Source: Membranipora membranacea
Taxonomy: Eukaryota > Bryozoa > Gymnolaemata > Cheilostomatida > Membraniporidae
Reading direction: 5' to 3'
DNA length: 60,000 nucleotides
NCBI GenBank assembly: GCA_914767715.1
Contig: OU612067.1
Coordinates: 29,240,162-29,300,161 of the forward strand
This document shows, piece after piece, positions 1-11,018 of this stretch (its first letter is position 1; the number at the start of each line of letters is the position of its first letter). The notes under the pieces are model-generated. The model did not search any database and was not told the DNA's origin. It worked only from the letters and a program-made list of their open reading frames with translations. Both the position numbers and the translations under genes were made by a program.

Positions 1-2184
1 ATAATCAGTTGACCAATTGTAGCAATGTGGCTGCTGTACGTGAGGTGCTGCCGAATGTAAATGTTCACAGATGCCATCTCCATTACAGACAACGAATTAT
101 GGAGAAGGTGCAAGCCATTCCTGGTATGAGAGCTTAAAGTAGAAGAAAACACTGACACCACAAAAAAAAACATATCAATATGCATTTAACCTTCACCAGT
201 AGGCAACATACTCGACAATGGAAATCCTAGGTATAATCTTTTGATCTGCACCACAGGGCAGTCAGTAGCCCCTCCACCCAATGGCTGCAATAAACTTAAT
301 TAAGTTGAGAAGCTATTATAATCTCAAAGAAAAAACTTATTTTGGGTTTTTTGGAAGCAATAATATTGTTTTTGTAGATGATTTTGTAACTGAGATTATA
401 TATTTAGATTGACAGAACAAAAGATAGCTGCTTCGATTCTAGAAAATTTATTTTATCCAGCATTTTTCTCCAATAATATATTAATTTGGAGAGTACGGTA
501 TTTGTGTGGCTGAGAAAAAATTGAAGAGAGTTTGCATTTGAAATAATTAAAATTTTCAAATTTAACATTATTTATTTATACCATCCAAATTTGGATGGAG
601 TACATCATTACTAATCAAATATCAAAATATAATCTTTGGGGTTGTCTGCCACTTTAACTTAGTTATGTTTATTTCATCCAACAGATAAATTGGTTTTTGC
701 AAGTAATCTGCTTTGTTCATTTTTCTTCTACCAAATCAATTGAAAAATTTGATGACAAACAAACTGCTTCACATTTTTAATCTCTCTGACTGAGGCTAAC
801 TTATTTGCAAATGCTAAAAATATTTGCTGGCAACAATGCGCACAAATAGGCTTTTGGTAGATGTAGAGAGGAACATTTCTTTTTATAACTAGATATCAAT
901 GTCCACAATATAACTGTTGGCATATAAGATGAGATTTTCTAACACGTGGTACTCTTTAAAAAGCGAAATGAAACGATGTGTAAGAGCGCTAAGCCGTGTA
1001 ATCAGGCTGTTACTCACACCACAAGGTCCAACAAAGCTGTATATGGTGAAATATGTTTTTATCCTCATTTCATGTATTGCTGCACGATTAAATTAAAAGC
1101 TGCAAACTCATGAACTGATTCATATACTTATTTCTACAAACCATTGTGTCAGATACATATATCTGAAAATGATAGGGAATTATAGGATGCTGACGGTTTG
1201 GGAATGTTCACTCACCAAAGCTGTGATTTTTATTTTCTGAGTGTTGATAGTTGCCGGCTCCATGACTGGTCTCCATGCACATCTGTTGATCTCTAGCATG
1301 TTGGAAAATTGGCGTTTCACTTGAAATCAGTCTATGGCTATTGAGATAACTTTATGAGTAGCGAATTTAAGAGTGATTCTCGGCACGGTTTTTAATTGTT
1401 TTCAAAATTCTGAGCTCTATGAGAGGAAGGATAATGACCTTTGCATATCAATATGTACACTACTGTCAGGCAAAATGAATAATATAAGGACTCTGTTCTT
1501 TCTCAGCCTTACAATTACACTCTAAAAAAAAAAAAGATTTTTAAATTTTTTAAAAGTTTCAAATACCTTAGGATTTCCTAAAGTATATTTGATTCCTTTG
1601 AGAAATTCCATGTGTGATTATATCATTCTGCCTATGAAGACAAGGATTCTTCCAATCTGTTGCACTTATACCAGGTTGGCCACAAAGATCTATTGTGAAA
1701 TTAGGCATTGGTACTATTCAGTATCTTCCTAAAAGCCCATTATGTAGACACACCATATATGTGTTCTATGCAGTTCATTATTGGCTAAAGTTAGAGGTTT
1801 GGGTCTGGGTTCATCGGATGGTGTTCAGGCTTCAAAAAATATTACATCTGGTGGATTATGCCTCCGATGAATTCTACATATTGTTATATCTGTTACACAA
1901 AGGAGTTACACTTAACTGTACTTAATAAATAAAAATGCCTTCACAAAGGGGTATTCTCTTTTTGTTTCATTAGTAAATTAAAAAAATGTTAATATTATAT
2001 GTAGCACCCTATCAGCTGATTGACTGGCAATATTGGTACTTAGCGTTAGTTTTCACTCCAGTAGTTCAAAGTGCTATTCAAATACAATGCTGAAATCTAA
2101 TTCCTAATCGTAGGATGAAGTTTTTCCAACGAATATAAGGCTTGTAACTTATTTATGTTAAGTCAATGAACATAATCCAGACTG
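1..2184. other. AT-rich non-coding stretch
   Basis: I see no exon with a recognisable domain in this stretch. It is AT-rich with short A and T runs, and the few open frames are under 80 codons and resemble nothing I know. It could be intron or intergenic DNA. Confidence 0.5.
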
Positions 2185-2425
2185 TTCAGGTCATAGATAG
2201 GTCTGTGCTAGAGAAGTAGTTATCAAGAGGTACAAAATCGATCAAATACCTATCCTGCATTATGTTATATCAGGTCATGCTCAAAACTAAACATCCCCTA
2301 TATTTTGAAACACGGGATGGTATAGGAAATTATATTGCCAGTATTACGAAACAAAATAATTTGTGCAGATGGTAATGGGACTGACCCTACTTCCGGCTGA
2401 GGGAGTAGTGCTAGCTAGCTGTCGG
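2185..2425 (+). repeat. Dispersed repeat, copy A
   Basis: This stretch matches 36720-36925 in the same orientation. Shared blocks include TTTGTGCAGATGGTAATGGG, then an ACTTCC and GAGGGAGTAGT block, and upstream CCCCTATA followed by TTTGAAACAC. The two copies differ by scattered substitutions and small indels, so they are old copies of an interspersed element. I see no coding capacity or terminal repeats. It may be part of a non-autonomous transposon. Confidence 0.75.
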
Positions 2426-4180
2426 AAAAGTATAAATCACAGAAATCAGGATTCAGTTGCATAGCAACCACTTGCATATTAGTCAAATTGGGAGTAACTG
2501 CGGCTTCTATGAGGTACATAGAAAAGATAGAGACAGGTAAATCACATTGCACCCACCTAGATAGGAGTATCATTTGTTCTCCAAGATATGACCATTCCAT
2601 CATAGATTTAGTATGATTTGGTTTAGGTTATTGAAGACATATGACCCATGGACAGTTATTTTTTTTCTCTTAGCCTGTCTCAACAAAAGTGGTAACTGTC
2701 TACAGTGCCCTTGTCTGTGTATTTCAATAACACTAGGTTTGATAGGTACAGATAATAATGAATGATATTTGGTAATGTATTTCAGGTTACTACAGCAATG
2801 CACTGACCCTACTTGTTAATTTAATACAATAATGATAAACCAACTAGAGATGATTCTGATAAACTTACGGCAGGTCATTAGGTTGTAGTGAGAAAATGGT
2901 ACAAATTTACAATCCATCAAGTCAGCCTGTGTACTCATTGCTCAATGTTTATATGTACAGTGGCCCGATTATTCACACGACTTTTTATAATGTTATAGGG
3001 GATTGAATTGGTTAAAAGCAGTCGGGAAGCAAGACCTAGTCATCAAGTTCGTGAATGGAACGCTCAATAGAAGGCATATATGCGCTCCAAAATTCGAGGC
3101 TAGAGAGCTTGAGGCTGGCTCAGAGAGAACTCTCTTGCTAGTCTAACAGGGGGAAATCTTTGCCTAAAGATCATGGTAATTGTCCTTGATGTTGCTGCCG
3201 GGAAGAGAAAATACAGCTATTATTCCATGTTCTAAGCCCTATATCAGAGCTGGCAAATATATTGATAGCATCACTACAACTATTTCCACAATCCGAGTGA
3301 AAAGAATGTCTTCAAACCATCAGTTCTCAACTGTCATCTCTATCGAGTGCTCGAGTGATCGGATTTTAATGTATGAAAACTATTTACTATCAACGGTTGC
3401 TATAATGCTCGGGTGCTCATAAACCACATTAACTGAACTAACTGTATTAACTGTGTTGACTTAACTAAAACTAGACAAGACAGTCATCTGTGAGGAATAA
3501 TATTACCAAATATTATCATGTCTCATATTCGTCGGCAAAAGTAGCCACTGCAGTCTACAAGACAGGACCTAACAAGCCACATGAATAAAAAATAAATATT
3601 TGTAGTTTCATTAGAAATATAGTAATAAAGATTATGTATCGGTGGTTCCAAGCTTATTATCTGATTACAGCGCATCGTGATTGAATTCGATAAGTCTGCA
3701 CTGACAAATAATACAAAATGATCACATATTTCTATTGATAATGTTTCAACTAATCAATTTGATCCTAGCCAGGTTAATTTTGAAAAAGTTGTGAGTTGTG
3801 GTTTCATGAGCAAAGAGAAGTTCCTGAATAAACTACTATCTCCTATCATTTTCATTATTTATCACACATTTGTTACTGTTTCGGGTTCATAAGCTTCCCT
3901 ACACAAGCCAGTTCGTTGAAGCTAGCAGAAAAATACTTCCTAAAGTCAGTGACTCCACATATCTGCATGTTTATTACACAGCTCATGACCATAGATCATC
4001 AGCTAAGGTGAGACTTGAAATGTAATGTGAGTCGATGGCAACAATCAATTATTTTGTAGCAGAAGCCGGCATCTTAGTCATAATTGTAATGCAAATATTA
4101 GATTACAAATTACTAGTGATGTTTTTGATCTTAAAGATCAAGCCCAATGATGTTCTAAGTGTTGTCATGTTTTACTTTAG
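2426..4180. other. No recognisable gene
   Basis: Nothing here resembles a known domain. Around 3100-3130 a GAGGCTGGCTCAGAGA-like motif recalls the sequence just after the copy B repeat near 36.9 kb, so the repeat family may extend in diverged form. A short frame at 4181-4330, preceded by a TTTTACTTTAG acceptor-like site, could be an upstream exon of the repeat-containing gene that follows. Confidence 0.35.
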
Positions 4181-4471
4181 GTGATGAGCTTTTAGATGAG
4201 CCATTGGACAAGATTCTACACCTACCACAACCAGATCTGCTGATGCTCAAAGATGACATCTCCATCAAACAGTCAATAAATTCAGTCACATTGAGAAACC
4301 ATTTAAATGTCCTTGACCTTCTGACGTCATTGATAGTGTTTAACATTTACCACTCATGGTTTTTACTGTTTGTATTATCCATTGTTATTTGATTGTTCCT
4401 AGCAAAAATATCCAATAAAACTTAAGGTGATTGTAGCCTGATATCTTATTCACTCATTCCAAAGTTTTTGA

Positions 4472-5600
4472 GGGGATCTGTACCATCACTCCTTTATTAT
4501 TTGGATTGCTCGTCGGACTTCCCAAAAGTACAAGCTTATTCAATGCCTGGAGGCGTTTTGTCAGACAAAATCAGGTATGTTACTAAGTCCTATGCAATGG
4601 GCTTCTCAAACCAGAGTCTCTCAAGGTACAACTGCTCCAACCTCTGAACCTACGCAAACCAGAGTCTCTCAAGGTACGACTGCTCCACATTCAGATGGTA
4701 CATCAGCTTCACCCTCTTAACCTACGCAAACCAGAGTCTCTCAAGGTACGACTGCTCCACCTTCAGATGGTACATCAGCTTCACCCTCTGAACCTACACA
4801 AACCAGAGCCTCTAACGGTACGACTGCTCTACCCTTAGATGGTACATCAGCTTCACCCTCCAAACCTACACAACCCAGAGTCTCTCAAGGTACCACATCT
4901 CCACCCTTAGATGGTACATCAGCTTCACCCTCTGAACCTACACAAACCAGAGTCTCTCAAGGTACGACTGCTTTACCCTTAGATGGTACATCAGCTTCAC
5001 CACCTGAACCTACACAAACCAGAATCTTTCAAAGTACGACTGCTCCAACCTTAGATAGTAAGTGTTTCAAGCATTTCCCATTCCCCCCTCTAAGTCATTT
5101 TGTCAATACCATACAACTTGTAGTTTTGAGGACTGAAGAGTAATTGGAAGGTAGATTATAGAATTCCTGTTTACCAACAAAGAATCATTGTTTTGCCATG
5201 TAACTGCAGGAAACACATTTCCAAGTGACAGCTTTAACTGATTCTTCCAAAATTGAATATTAAAAGACTTCTGTTTTTGAGGAAAATGGTTTTTATATTC
5301 ATTATAGTGTAGGGCAAATTGTATTGCTAATGTAGCGTCTATCGATTCATGGTGTTTTCTAATTCCGTTTTAGAGCTGTATAAAGTATTAAAAGATTTGC
5401 CCTTTCCCACTGGCAGAAAGGCTTCCAGTGATCTAAAGAGCTGTCTCATGGATCCAAAAATATCAAGAAGTCTGGCAACCAAACAGCTGGCCGAAAAAAG
5501 GAAGAATGCTAATATTGAGAAATTTGACCATTCATATGTAAGCAAATATCTTAGGGCAATAATCGGAGACGATGATTTGATAGTGCAAGATTTTTTGTGA
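4472..5600 (+). CDS. Candidate gene with Thr/Ser/Pro repeat exon, unknown function
   Basis: An open frame from 4472 runs through six to seven copies of a 24-residue unit rich in Thr, Ser and Pro (repeated motifs TRVSQGTTAP and SDGTSASPSEPTQ). It ends at a GT donor (AGTAAGTG) near 5060. After an AG acceptor (CCGTTTTAG) the frame resumes in phase at 5372-5600 with a lysine-rich tail starting LYKVLKDLPFPTGRK and a TGA stop. The in-phase splice supports a real gene. The repeats look like a mucin-type, O-glycosylated or disordered linker. One in-frame TAA sits in the repeats at 4718-4720, where sibling units have GAA, so this copy is broken or has a sequencing error. An alternative upstream exon (4450-4574, ending ATCAG with a GTATGT donor) reads in another frame. 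I do not recognise the family. Confidence 0.4.
4606..5059 (+). repeat. 72-bp coding minisatellite
   Basis: The phrase AAACCAGAGTCTCTCAAGG (with variants) recurs at 4608, 4656, 4728, 4800, 4872, 4944 and 5016. That is a 72-bp period, apart from one 48-bp unit that has lost 24 bp. Both lengths are multiples of three, so the reading frame is kept, as expected for a repeat that grew inside an exon. Confidence 0.9.
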
Positions 5601-6557
5601 CGAAACCAATAGACCCAGAATTGCTCGGTGTCTCTACTCACGGATGAAGAGCATCAAAGACCACGCTGAACCCGCAAATTGCAAGTACCACTCCTATGCA
5701 GAGAGCTGCTAAAAGCTTTTAGTCGGTACTGGTGGGGAAATACGTTGATAATAAGAATACAGGTGTCCGGCAATGAGAATAGATAGAATGAAATTAAAGA
5801 TATACTTCACTGTCTATGCATCACTATTGGTGTTGCTACAAAAAAAAACATTCCTCTTAGAGGATGTCGCATCCAGAAAATTACCAGGAAAATTACCCTA
5901 GGAGAGACCATACTTTTTGGAGACATCAACAATGGAAATTTCATATCTCTGCTGAGACTGGAGAGATGGGCGGGCCAGCCAGCTTTGCAATCAATGGCTA
6001 AGAAACCTGCAACATTACATCAGGCTCCTCACTGAGCGAAATTCTTGATGTGATGGGAGATCAGGTAAGATATATTTCTCACCGAGTAGTTATATCTAAA
6101 CACTCAATACCTGGTTATTGAAGTGAAGTGACTTGTGTGTGGCTACAGACGTGGCTAACTGGTACCTTTAATAATGCAGCAATGCATTAATGGGTAGCAA
6201 ATAATGTGCTGGGCAGCATCAGCTTTGTGCATTACGCGATGCAAAACTCAAAGTAGTTGCTGACTCTAAGCTGGGTAACACTTCAGTTTAGGGGAAGTTC
6301 CAAGACTTTGCTGTAATAATTATAGAGCACAGGCTAAATAATAACAGGAACAGGAAACTGATATGTGGTATTCTCTTTTAGCTGAGTTTGAGTACCTGAT
6401 GGAAGAAATGTTTCACAAGATTTCTGGCTGAATAATCATCCAAATTATAATTTGTCTTTTTCCCCATGCAGAAGGTGCAATCTGCTATTAATCAATGGCC
6501 ATCAATGAGAAGTAATTTGAAACCTTGGTTGCCCTTTAATTGTGCAAACGTATAATT

Positions 6558-6589
<32 letters not shown>

Positions 6590-6889
6590 CAAGATTTACA
6601 AGTTGTTGTGTGATACAAAAAATAGCTTTCTATTAACAAATAACTCATGTCTTTTCTATAGTTGATATAGTTGATAGGTTCAAGTATTCATTGAACGGTG
6701 ATAAACATAGTTGTATTTAAAGTATAGTGAAAAAAATTATCGGAGTAAAATCTCTATATTAAGTTATCAAGACAATTTAGGAAAGACAACTCCAAATAGA
6801 ACTGCCTCAGCCCAACGTTGTTTACAGTCTACCTGGTTAAAGCACTCGAGAAGGTGACTAACAATCCATTGACGCTGTCATTTATGACC
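5601..6889. other. No recognisable gene; (TA)n microsatellite at about 6563-6589
   Basis: Apart from a run of TA dinucleotides near 6563-6589, I see no exon, repeat or terminal structure that I can support here. Confidence 0.4.
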
Positions 6890-7441
6890 ACACCTACTAA
6901 AAGGAAGGAGTCAGCTTTCATCGATTACCACCGGCTACGAACCATTCTTTCAGACCGCAAACTACACATCAAACTCAAAGTGAAGATCTTCTAAGCATTG
7001 GTATCCAATATATTTCTTTAAAACAGCTAACTGATGACAGCTACTGAAACCATGAAAGAATAAATAAAAGCCTACCAACTGCGCCTGCTGCGTCTGATCC
7101 TTAACATCAGATACCCTCAGAAACTATGCAACACCAAGGTATACCAGCGCACCAACCAAACCAGATGGAGTGACACAACCACTGCAAGAAGAAAACACTG
7201 GTTTGGACACACGGCTCGCCTACCAGAAAAGTCACCAGCAATATCAGTGAGGAATGAGGTGCTGTATACCGAGACCACAAAGCCTCGAGGAGGCCAAAAG
7301 AAGACAGGGGTAAAAGTAATAACCAAAGTCCTTCAGCATGTAGATCTTAGCATAGACCAGGCCTTAGAGGTTGCCTTAGATAGCCAGGCTTGGCGATGCA
7401 TAGTTCACAAAATGGGCAGTAGAAATAGCTGCAGTGTTTGA
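6890..7441 (+). pseudogene. LINE reverse transcriptase C-terminal tail
   Basis: From about 7040 to the TGA at 7439 the frame encodes a typical post-polymerase tail of a non-LTR retrotransposon. It shows QLRLLRLILNIRYP, then a block ending HWFGHTARLP, then PRGGQKKTG and a final AWRC. This matches the usual order of such tails: LRRLLNI, WFGHVARM, RGRPKK, and DR.WR. The upstream part (6890-7040) has related phrases such as LHIKLKVKIF with stops. The polymerase core is missing. It is a dead, 5'-truncated LINE copy, as is usual for these elements. The LINE clade cannot be assigned from this fragment. Confidence 0.75.
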
Positions 7442-7572
7442 AGAAATGAAATCGCGTATAAGTCAAGTTTACTCAAAGTATTTTATTCCAATTTCGTTTC
7501 AGTTATTTTTTCTATTTATCTTGCACTGAGTGCGAAACATTTCTAACGAGATGACTTTGGCCGCCAATAAAA

Positions 7573-7592
7573 GTATATATATATATATATAT
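7573..7592 (+). repeat. (TA)n microsatellite
   Basis: Run of TA dinucleotides. Similar runs occur at about 6563-6589, 50430-50445 and 51117-51136. Confidence 0.9.
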
Positions 7593-7639
7593 GCCTCTTG
7601 TGGAACCAGGTGTGCTTGAGGGTGAAATGTTGACTTAAA

Positions 7640-8029
7640 AACGCTGGGAAAAATCATTTGATGCCCTTATAAGTGAACAGTTGTCAGCGAGTGATAAGTT
7701 ATATTGCTTAGAAAAAATACACAATTGGTGAGGCTAGAGAGCTGATAGAACACTATCTGACTATGAATTTTGAAGACTTAGAACGGAGTTATGGTGATGC
7801 ATATTTTATATCTACAGTATACAAGCGGAAGTTGGCTAACTGGCCAAAAACCTCTCCTAAGGATAACGTTGGGATAAGAAAGTTGGCAAGCTTCCTGAAG
7901 CAGTGCCGTGCTCTGAGAGAAAAGAGTATATACATGAATTCCCTTGATGAATGGGATAGAAATCAAAAAATGGTTAGGAAGTTATCTGACTATATGATGT
8001 TAGTTGTGATAATGGAACTCATTCTGTAA
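7640..8029 (+). pseudogene. Retrotransposon gag-like fragment, BEL/Pao type
   Basis: Two frames separated by a frameshift near 7725 give RWEKSFDALISEQLSASDKL, then GEARELIEHYL and LERSYGDAYFISTVYKRKL, then NVGIRKLASFLKQC. This follows the pattern of the DUF1759/Pao-type gag region: a pool of substrate residues, a GEA-R-L block, a ++RYG.P..I...Y block, then a conserved LRKL. Retroelement gag proteins form the particle that packages RNA. The C-terminal nucleic-acid-binding part and any pol gene are absent. The next open frame (8065-8304) is not recognisable. It may be the stump of an element interrupted by the DIRS element that follows. Confidence 0.5.
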
Positions 8030-8300
8030 AAGCTCATAATGAAATCAATCTGGTTTATAATGAAATGGCTAAGGAGACCCAGTTTACTAACTTTCTCCAA
8101 CGAAATCAGTGTAAATTCTACTACAACATGCAACAAACTAAACATTTCATACATAGTAGGGCAGTAACTAAACTAGTATGTCTGGGGGAATCTTATAAGC
8201 AAGCAGATAGTTATAATAACATACATAGTTTTTTACACCTAAAGAACTCACTTTTTCTTGAGCAATGTGACAACGCTCAGTTAAGAACAAGAGAAGGCGA

Positions 8301-8861
8301 GTGAGTAAGGAAGTGAAAGAGGATCTAAGGGTGTGGTGTGCTTTATTTGAGGCCCCTCCTGAAAAACCATACGACATGGTCCTGGCGGATTTTACTTCAT
8401 TCCCACTGGTGATCACAGATGCATCAACTTCTGTGGGTTTTGGAGGCATCTGGGGAGACCAGTGGTTTTACGGATCCTGGCCTCAGGTTGCAGTGCCTAA
8501 TAAAGCAGTGCTGGAACTGTTCCCCATAGTGATTGCTCTCCTGATGCTTCAGGAGTGTGTGGCCAACTGTTCCTTTCGAGTGTTCACCGACAACATAGCC
8601 CTGGTCACCGCTATCAACAAGCTATACAGTAAGGAACCTGCTCTACGTAGGATGCTTCGCCACATTGCAAAGCTCTGCCTGAACAGGATTATTCACATCT
8701 CCGCATTCCTAGTGAAAGGTGTAGATAATATCGGTCCAGATCTTCTATCAAGAGGCAAAATAGAGAAATTTCGGCTTACATTTCCTACTATGAGAGCAGA
8801 TCCAATAGTCATCCCCCACCATCTCGACCCAATCAACTCGGGTTTCACTACATGGATCTAA
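8301..8861 (+). pseudogene. DIRS-type retroelement RNase H domain
   Basis: The frame encodes an RNase H fold of the kind found in tyrosine-recombinase retrotransposons. Acidic residues are in the expected order: Asp in LVITDASTSVGFGG, Glu in AVLELFPIVIAL, Asp in FRVFTDNIALV, and Asp in DNIGPDLLSRGK. RNase H removes the RNA template during reverse transcription. The reverse transcriptase that should precede it is missing: the frame opens at 8301 just after unrelated sequence. It is followed after 152 bp by a tyrosine recombinase exon, which fixes the family as DIRS-like. It is a 5'-truncated copy, though this portion itself has no internal stop. Confidence 0.8.
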
Positions 8862-8878
8862 CAAACAGTTATCGCAAT

Positions 8879-8893
8879 GACGTATTAGTCGTC
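8879..8893 (+). repeat. Short inverted repeat, partner of 9998-10012
   Basis: GACG and CGTC arms flank a 7-nt core TATTAGT. A sister motif lies just downstream of the recombinase exon, with changed but still complementary arms (GGCG and CGCC) around TATTAAT. The pair brackets the recombinase exon, so it may be part of the short repeats typical of DIRS/Ngaro-like elements. That role is inference. Confidence 0.45.
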
Positions 8894-9013
8894 CCTTGTC
8901 AGCAGGGCATTTCTTCACCCGTGGCGAGGGTTAAATTAGTTTCTTCTTGACCTTATAAATTAGGTATCGGTACATTTAATGATACATTCAATTATTTCCT
9001 CTTCTTTTTGTAG

Positions 9014-9876
9014 AGCTTGAAGAAGAAGTGGACAGACTGATCGGTGCGTCAGTATGCCCGGCGTCTGCAAAGATTCATGAAAAATATTTGAACAAATTCA
9101 AAAAATTCTGTGATGGCATGGACCTTCCTTACCAGACAGAAGCCGGTAAATCTTCGGTGGAGTTGTGGATTGCACATCTGAAGAAACAGGGCCTTGCTTA
9201 CAGTACAGTATTGAGTCACCTCTCCGCCCTACGCCATTCTTTTCGCAAGTTAGACCTTAAAGTATCCCTGGACTCAGAAAGACTCAAGATGCTGCTGAAA
9301 GGGTTTAGGAATGAGTCTACAGCAGGCACGAACACTGCAGTGTCTTCCAGTCATCTGCTCAGACTTGACAGGGCAGCTGAAATACTTGCTCCTAGAGTTG
9401 CGTGCCAGTTTCGCTGCATGATGGCAATAGCTTTTTACGGGTTTCTTCGACCATCAGAGTTTTGCACCACAGCTAGCTCCCATGCCCTTCTGTTCGGAGA
9501 TGTGCATTGGTCAAAGGATAATACCTCTTGTCGTTTAACGCTGAGGTCGTTCAAACACTCTAAGACAGAGGCTAAGGTCAAACTTGTTGACAACTCCGGC
9601 GAACCCTTGAAACCAGTGCTGTTGCTACAGCAATACCTGGATTTGTATGGGCATAAACTCCCTGAGTCACCACTCTTTGATGTTTCCGCCCAGGAATTTG
9701 GGAAAATATTACAGTATGTAGCTGGTGGAGCGGAGATAAATTCAAAGCTCACAACGCACTGTTTCCGTCATGGAGGGGCTACTTGGGCTAGAGAGAGAGG
9801 ATGGACCGCAGCTCAGATACAGGTTCACGGCAGGTGGAAATCAGATACCTACTTAAGTTATTTTAAACATAACTGA
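9014..9876 (+). CDS. Tyrosine recombinase of a DIRS-like retroelement
   Basis: The frame starts after a TTTTTGTAG acceptor and ends at a TGA at 9874-9876, giving about 286 codons without interruption. The N-terminal core-binding part (KYLNKFKKFCDGM, TVLSHLSALRHSF) is followed by the catalytic domain. Counting from 9028, the signature residues are Arg141 in FYGFLRPSEF, Lys177 in RSFKHSKTEAK, His244 and Arg247 in THCFRHGGATW, Trp270 in HGRWKSD, and Tyr278 in TYLSYF. This enzyme joins circular cDNA to the genome without target duplication. All catalytic residues are present, so this domain could still fold and work even though the reverse transcriptase has been lost. A GTG at 9028 is the first start-like codon, but an upstream exon is more likely. 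Confidence 0.85.
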
Positions 9877-9997
9877 TACTTTATTTGGCTGTGAAATTCC
9901 TCCTATAAAGTTCTTGCCCTGTCCATGCTGTTCTCCAGCAACTTACTGTACTTACTTAAATGTTTATTTCTAACTTATTGGGGGTTAACCAGGAAAT

Positions 9998-10012
9998 GGC
10001 GTATTAATCGCC
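9998..10012 (+). repeat. Short inverted repeat, partner of 8879-8893
   Basis: GGCG and CGCC arms flank TATTAAT, directly followed by a run of eleven C (10011-10021). See the partner motif upstream of the recombinase exon. Next to it, an imperfect direct repeat of CTTAGAACTACTGTTC occurs near 10108 and 10149. Confidence 0.45.
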
Positions 10013-10021
10013 CCCCCCCCC

Positions 10022-10913
10022 TCCTATAGGGGAACCCCCAGCTTCCCTTGTCTTGGCAATCAGTCCCAAGACATGACCTCAACCAACTAAGGACAACTTA
10101 TTGGTAAGGAAAACTTAGAACTACTGTTCTCAGCCAATGATAGGCTTTCTTAGAACTACTGTTCACAGCTACTCACATATTCTTTCTTTCAATCTACATC
10201 CGGTCACCACGCCGTTCTTGAAAGAAAATAAGTCTGTCAATTTCCCTCCCACCTCCCTATCACTAACCTATGTCGTCCATTGTGGAAATGCTAACAATTT
10301 CCTGGTGATGGTGTTCATTTGTTCGTCAATTCTGCACCAGATTTAACAACATCTAATACTATCTAATACTATAATATGTTACATCATAAGAAAGAAAAAA
10401 ATGATATATTTTTTATACGACAGATGGGTAAAAATAAATTCCGTGGTCTTTCAAACGACTAACTTTTTTATACGCACAAACTGCACAAGAATGTGCTACC
10501 TAGTATGTTTTTAAGATCCAGGATCACCTACACTCACAGAATTTCCAGAGATAGAGGGCAACTGTATGGAAGGTCAGTTTCAGTCAAAAATGTCACAATA
10601 TGATTTTCAACCACTCAGAAATGTGGTGCTATGCTTCCTTGGCCAAATTTCGATTTTTGAAGTTAGCCATTCACTATTCAAAGATACTATAAGCAATCAA
10701 TCTTGAGAGGGCCTTCTTCAGATGGCAAGATAGCCATGACCACACACTAACAGAGAGGTTAACAAGTAACATACATATGGCACTGCTGTAATTTCTGGTC
10801 AGTCCAGCTGGGATCAAGTGTGTATCATTATAAAGAGATATTTACTATTTCAACTAGGATATATTTAGTCTGCTGATCCACATTGATGCTATCATATCTG
10901 TCAGGTAGGAGAG
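10022..10913. other. No recognisable gene
   Basis: No exon or repeat is seen apart from the two CTTAGAACTACTGTTC copies near 10108 and 10149. Confidence 0.4.
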
Positions 10914-11018
10914 ATGACAACAGCCGAAAAGGAGATGCTTGCTGACCATTTTGGCCAGACTCTGAACATACATACATCTGTCTATAAAATGCAACAAAAC
11001 ATGATAGAACGATCATAG
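10914..11018 (+). pseudogene. C-terminal fragment of a tyrosine-recombinase-like multi-copy protein
   Basis: The short frame reads EKEMLADHFGQTLNIHTSVY followed by KMQQNMIERS, a TAG at 11016-11018, then VARVLTMFEEG. The order L-A-D-H-F-G-(H/Q)-T, five residues, H, then Y matches the C-terminal end of a tyrosine-recombinase-like family that is multi-copy in fish and invertebrates, where GH and Tyr are catalytic. Here the His is replaced by Gln, and a stop follows. No upstream catalytic part is recognisable. Confidence is limited because the match is short. Confidence 0.35.

Noticed and set aside
6563-6589. AT-dinucleotide runs as replication origins or promoters
   Set aside because: Simple TA microsatellites occur several times in this window with no associated structure.
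7763-9876. One continuous retroelement from the gag-like fragment through RNase H to recombinase
   Set aside because: The gag-like part fits the Pao pattern rather than DIRS, a non-matching stretch separates them, and no reverse transcriptase links them.
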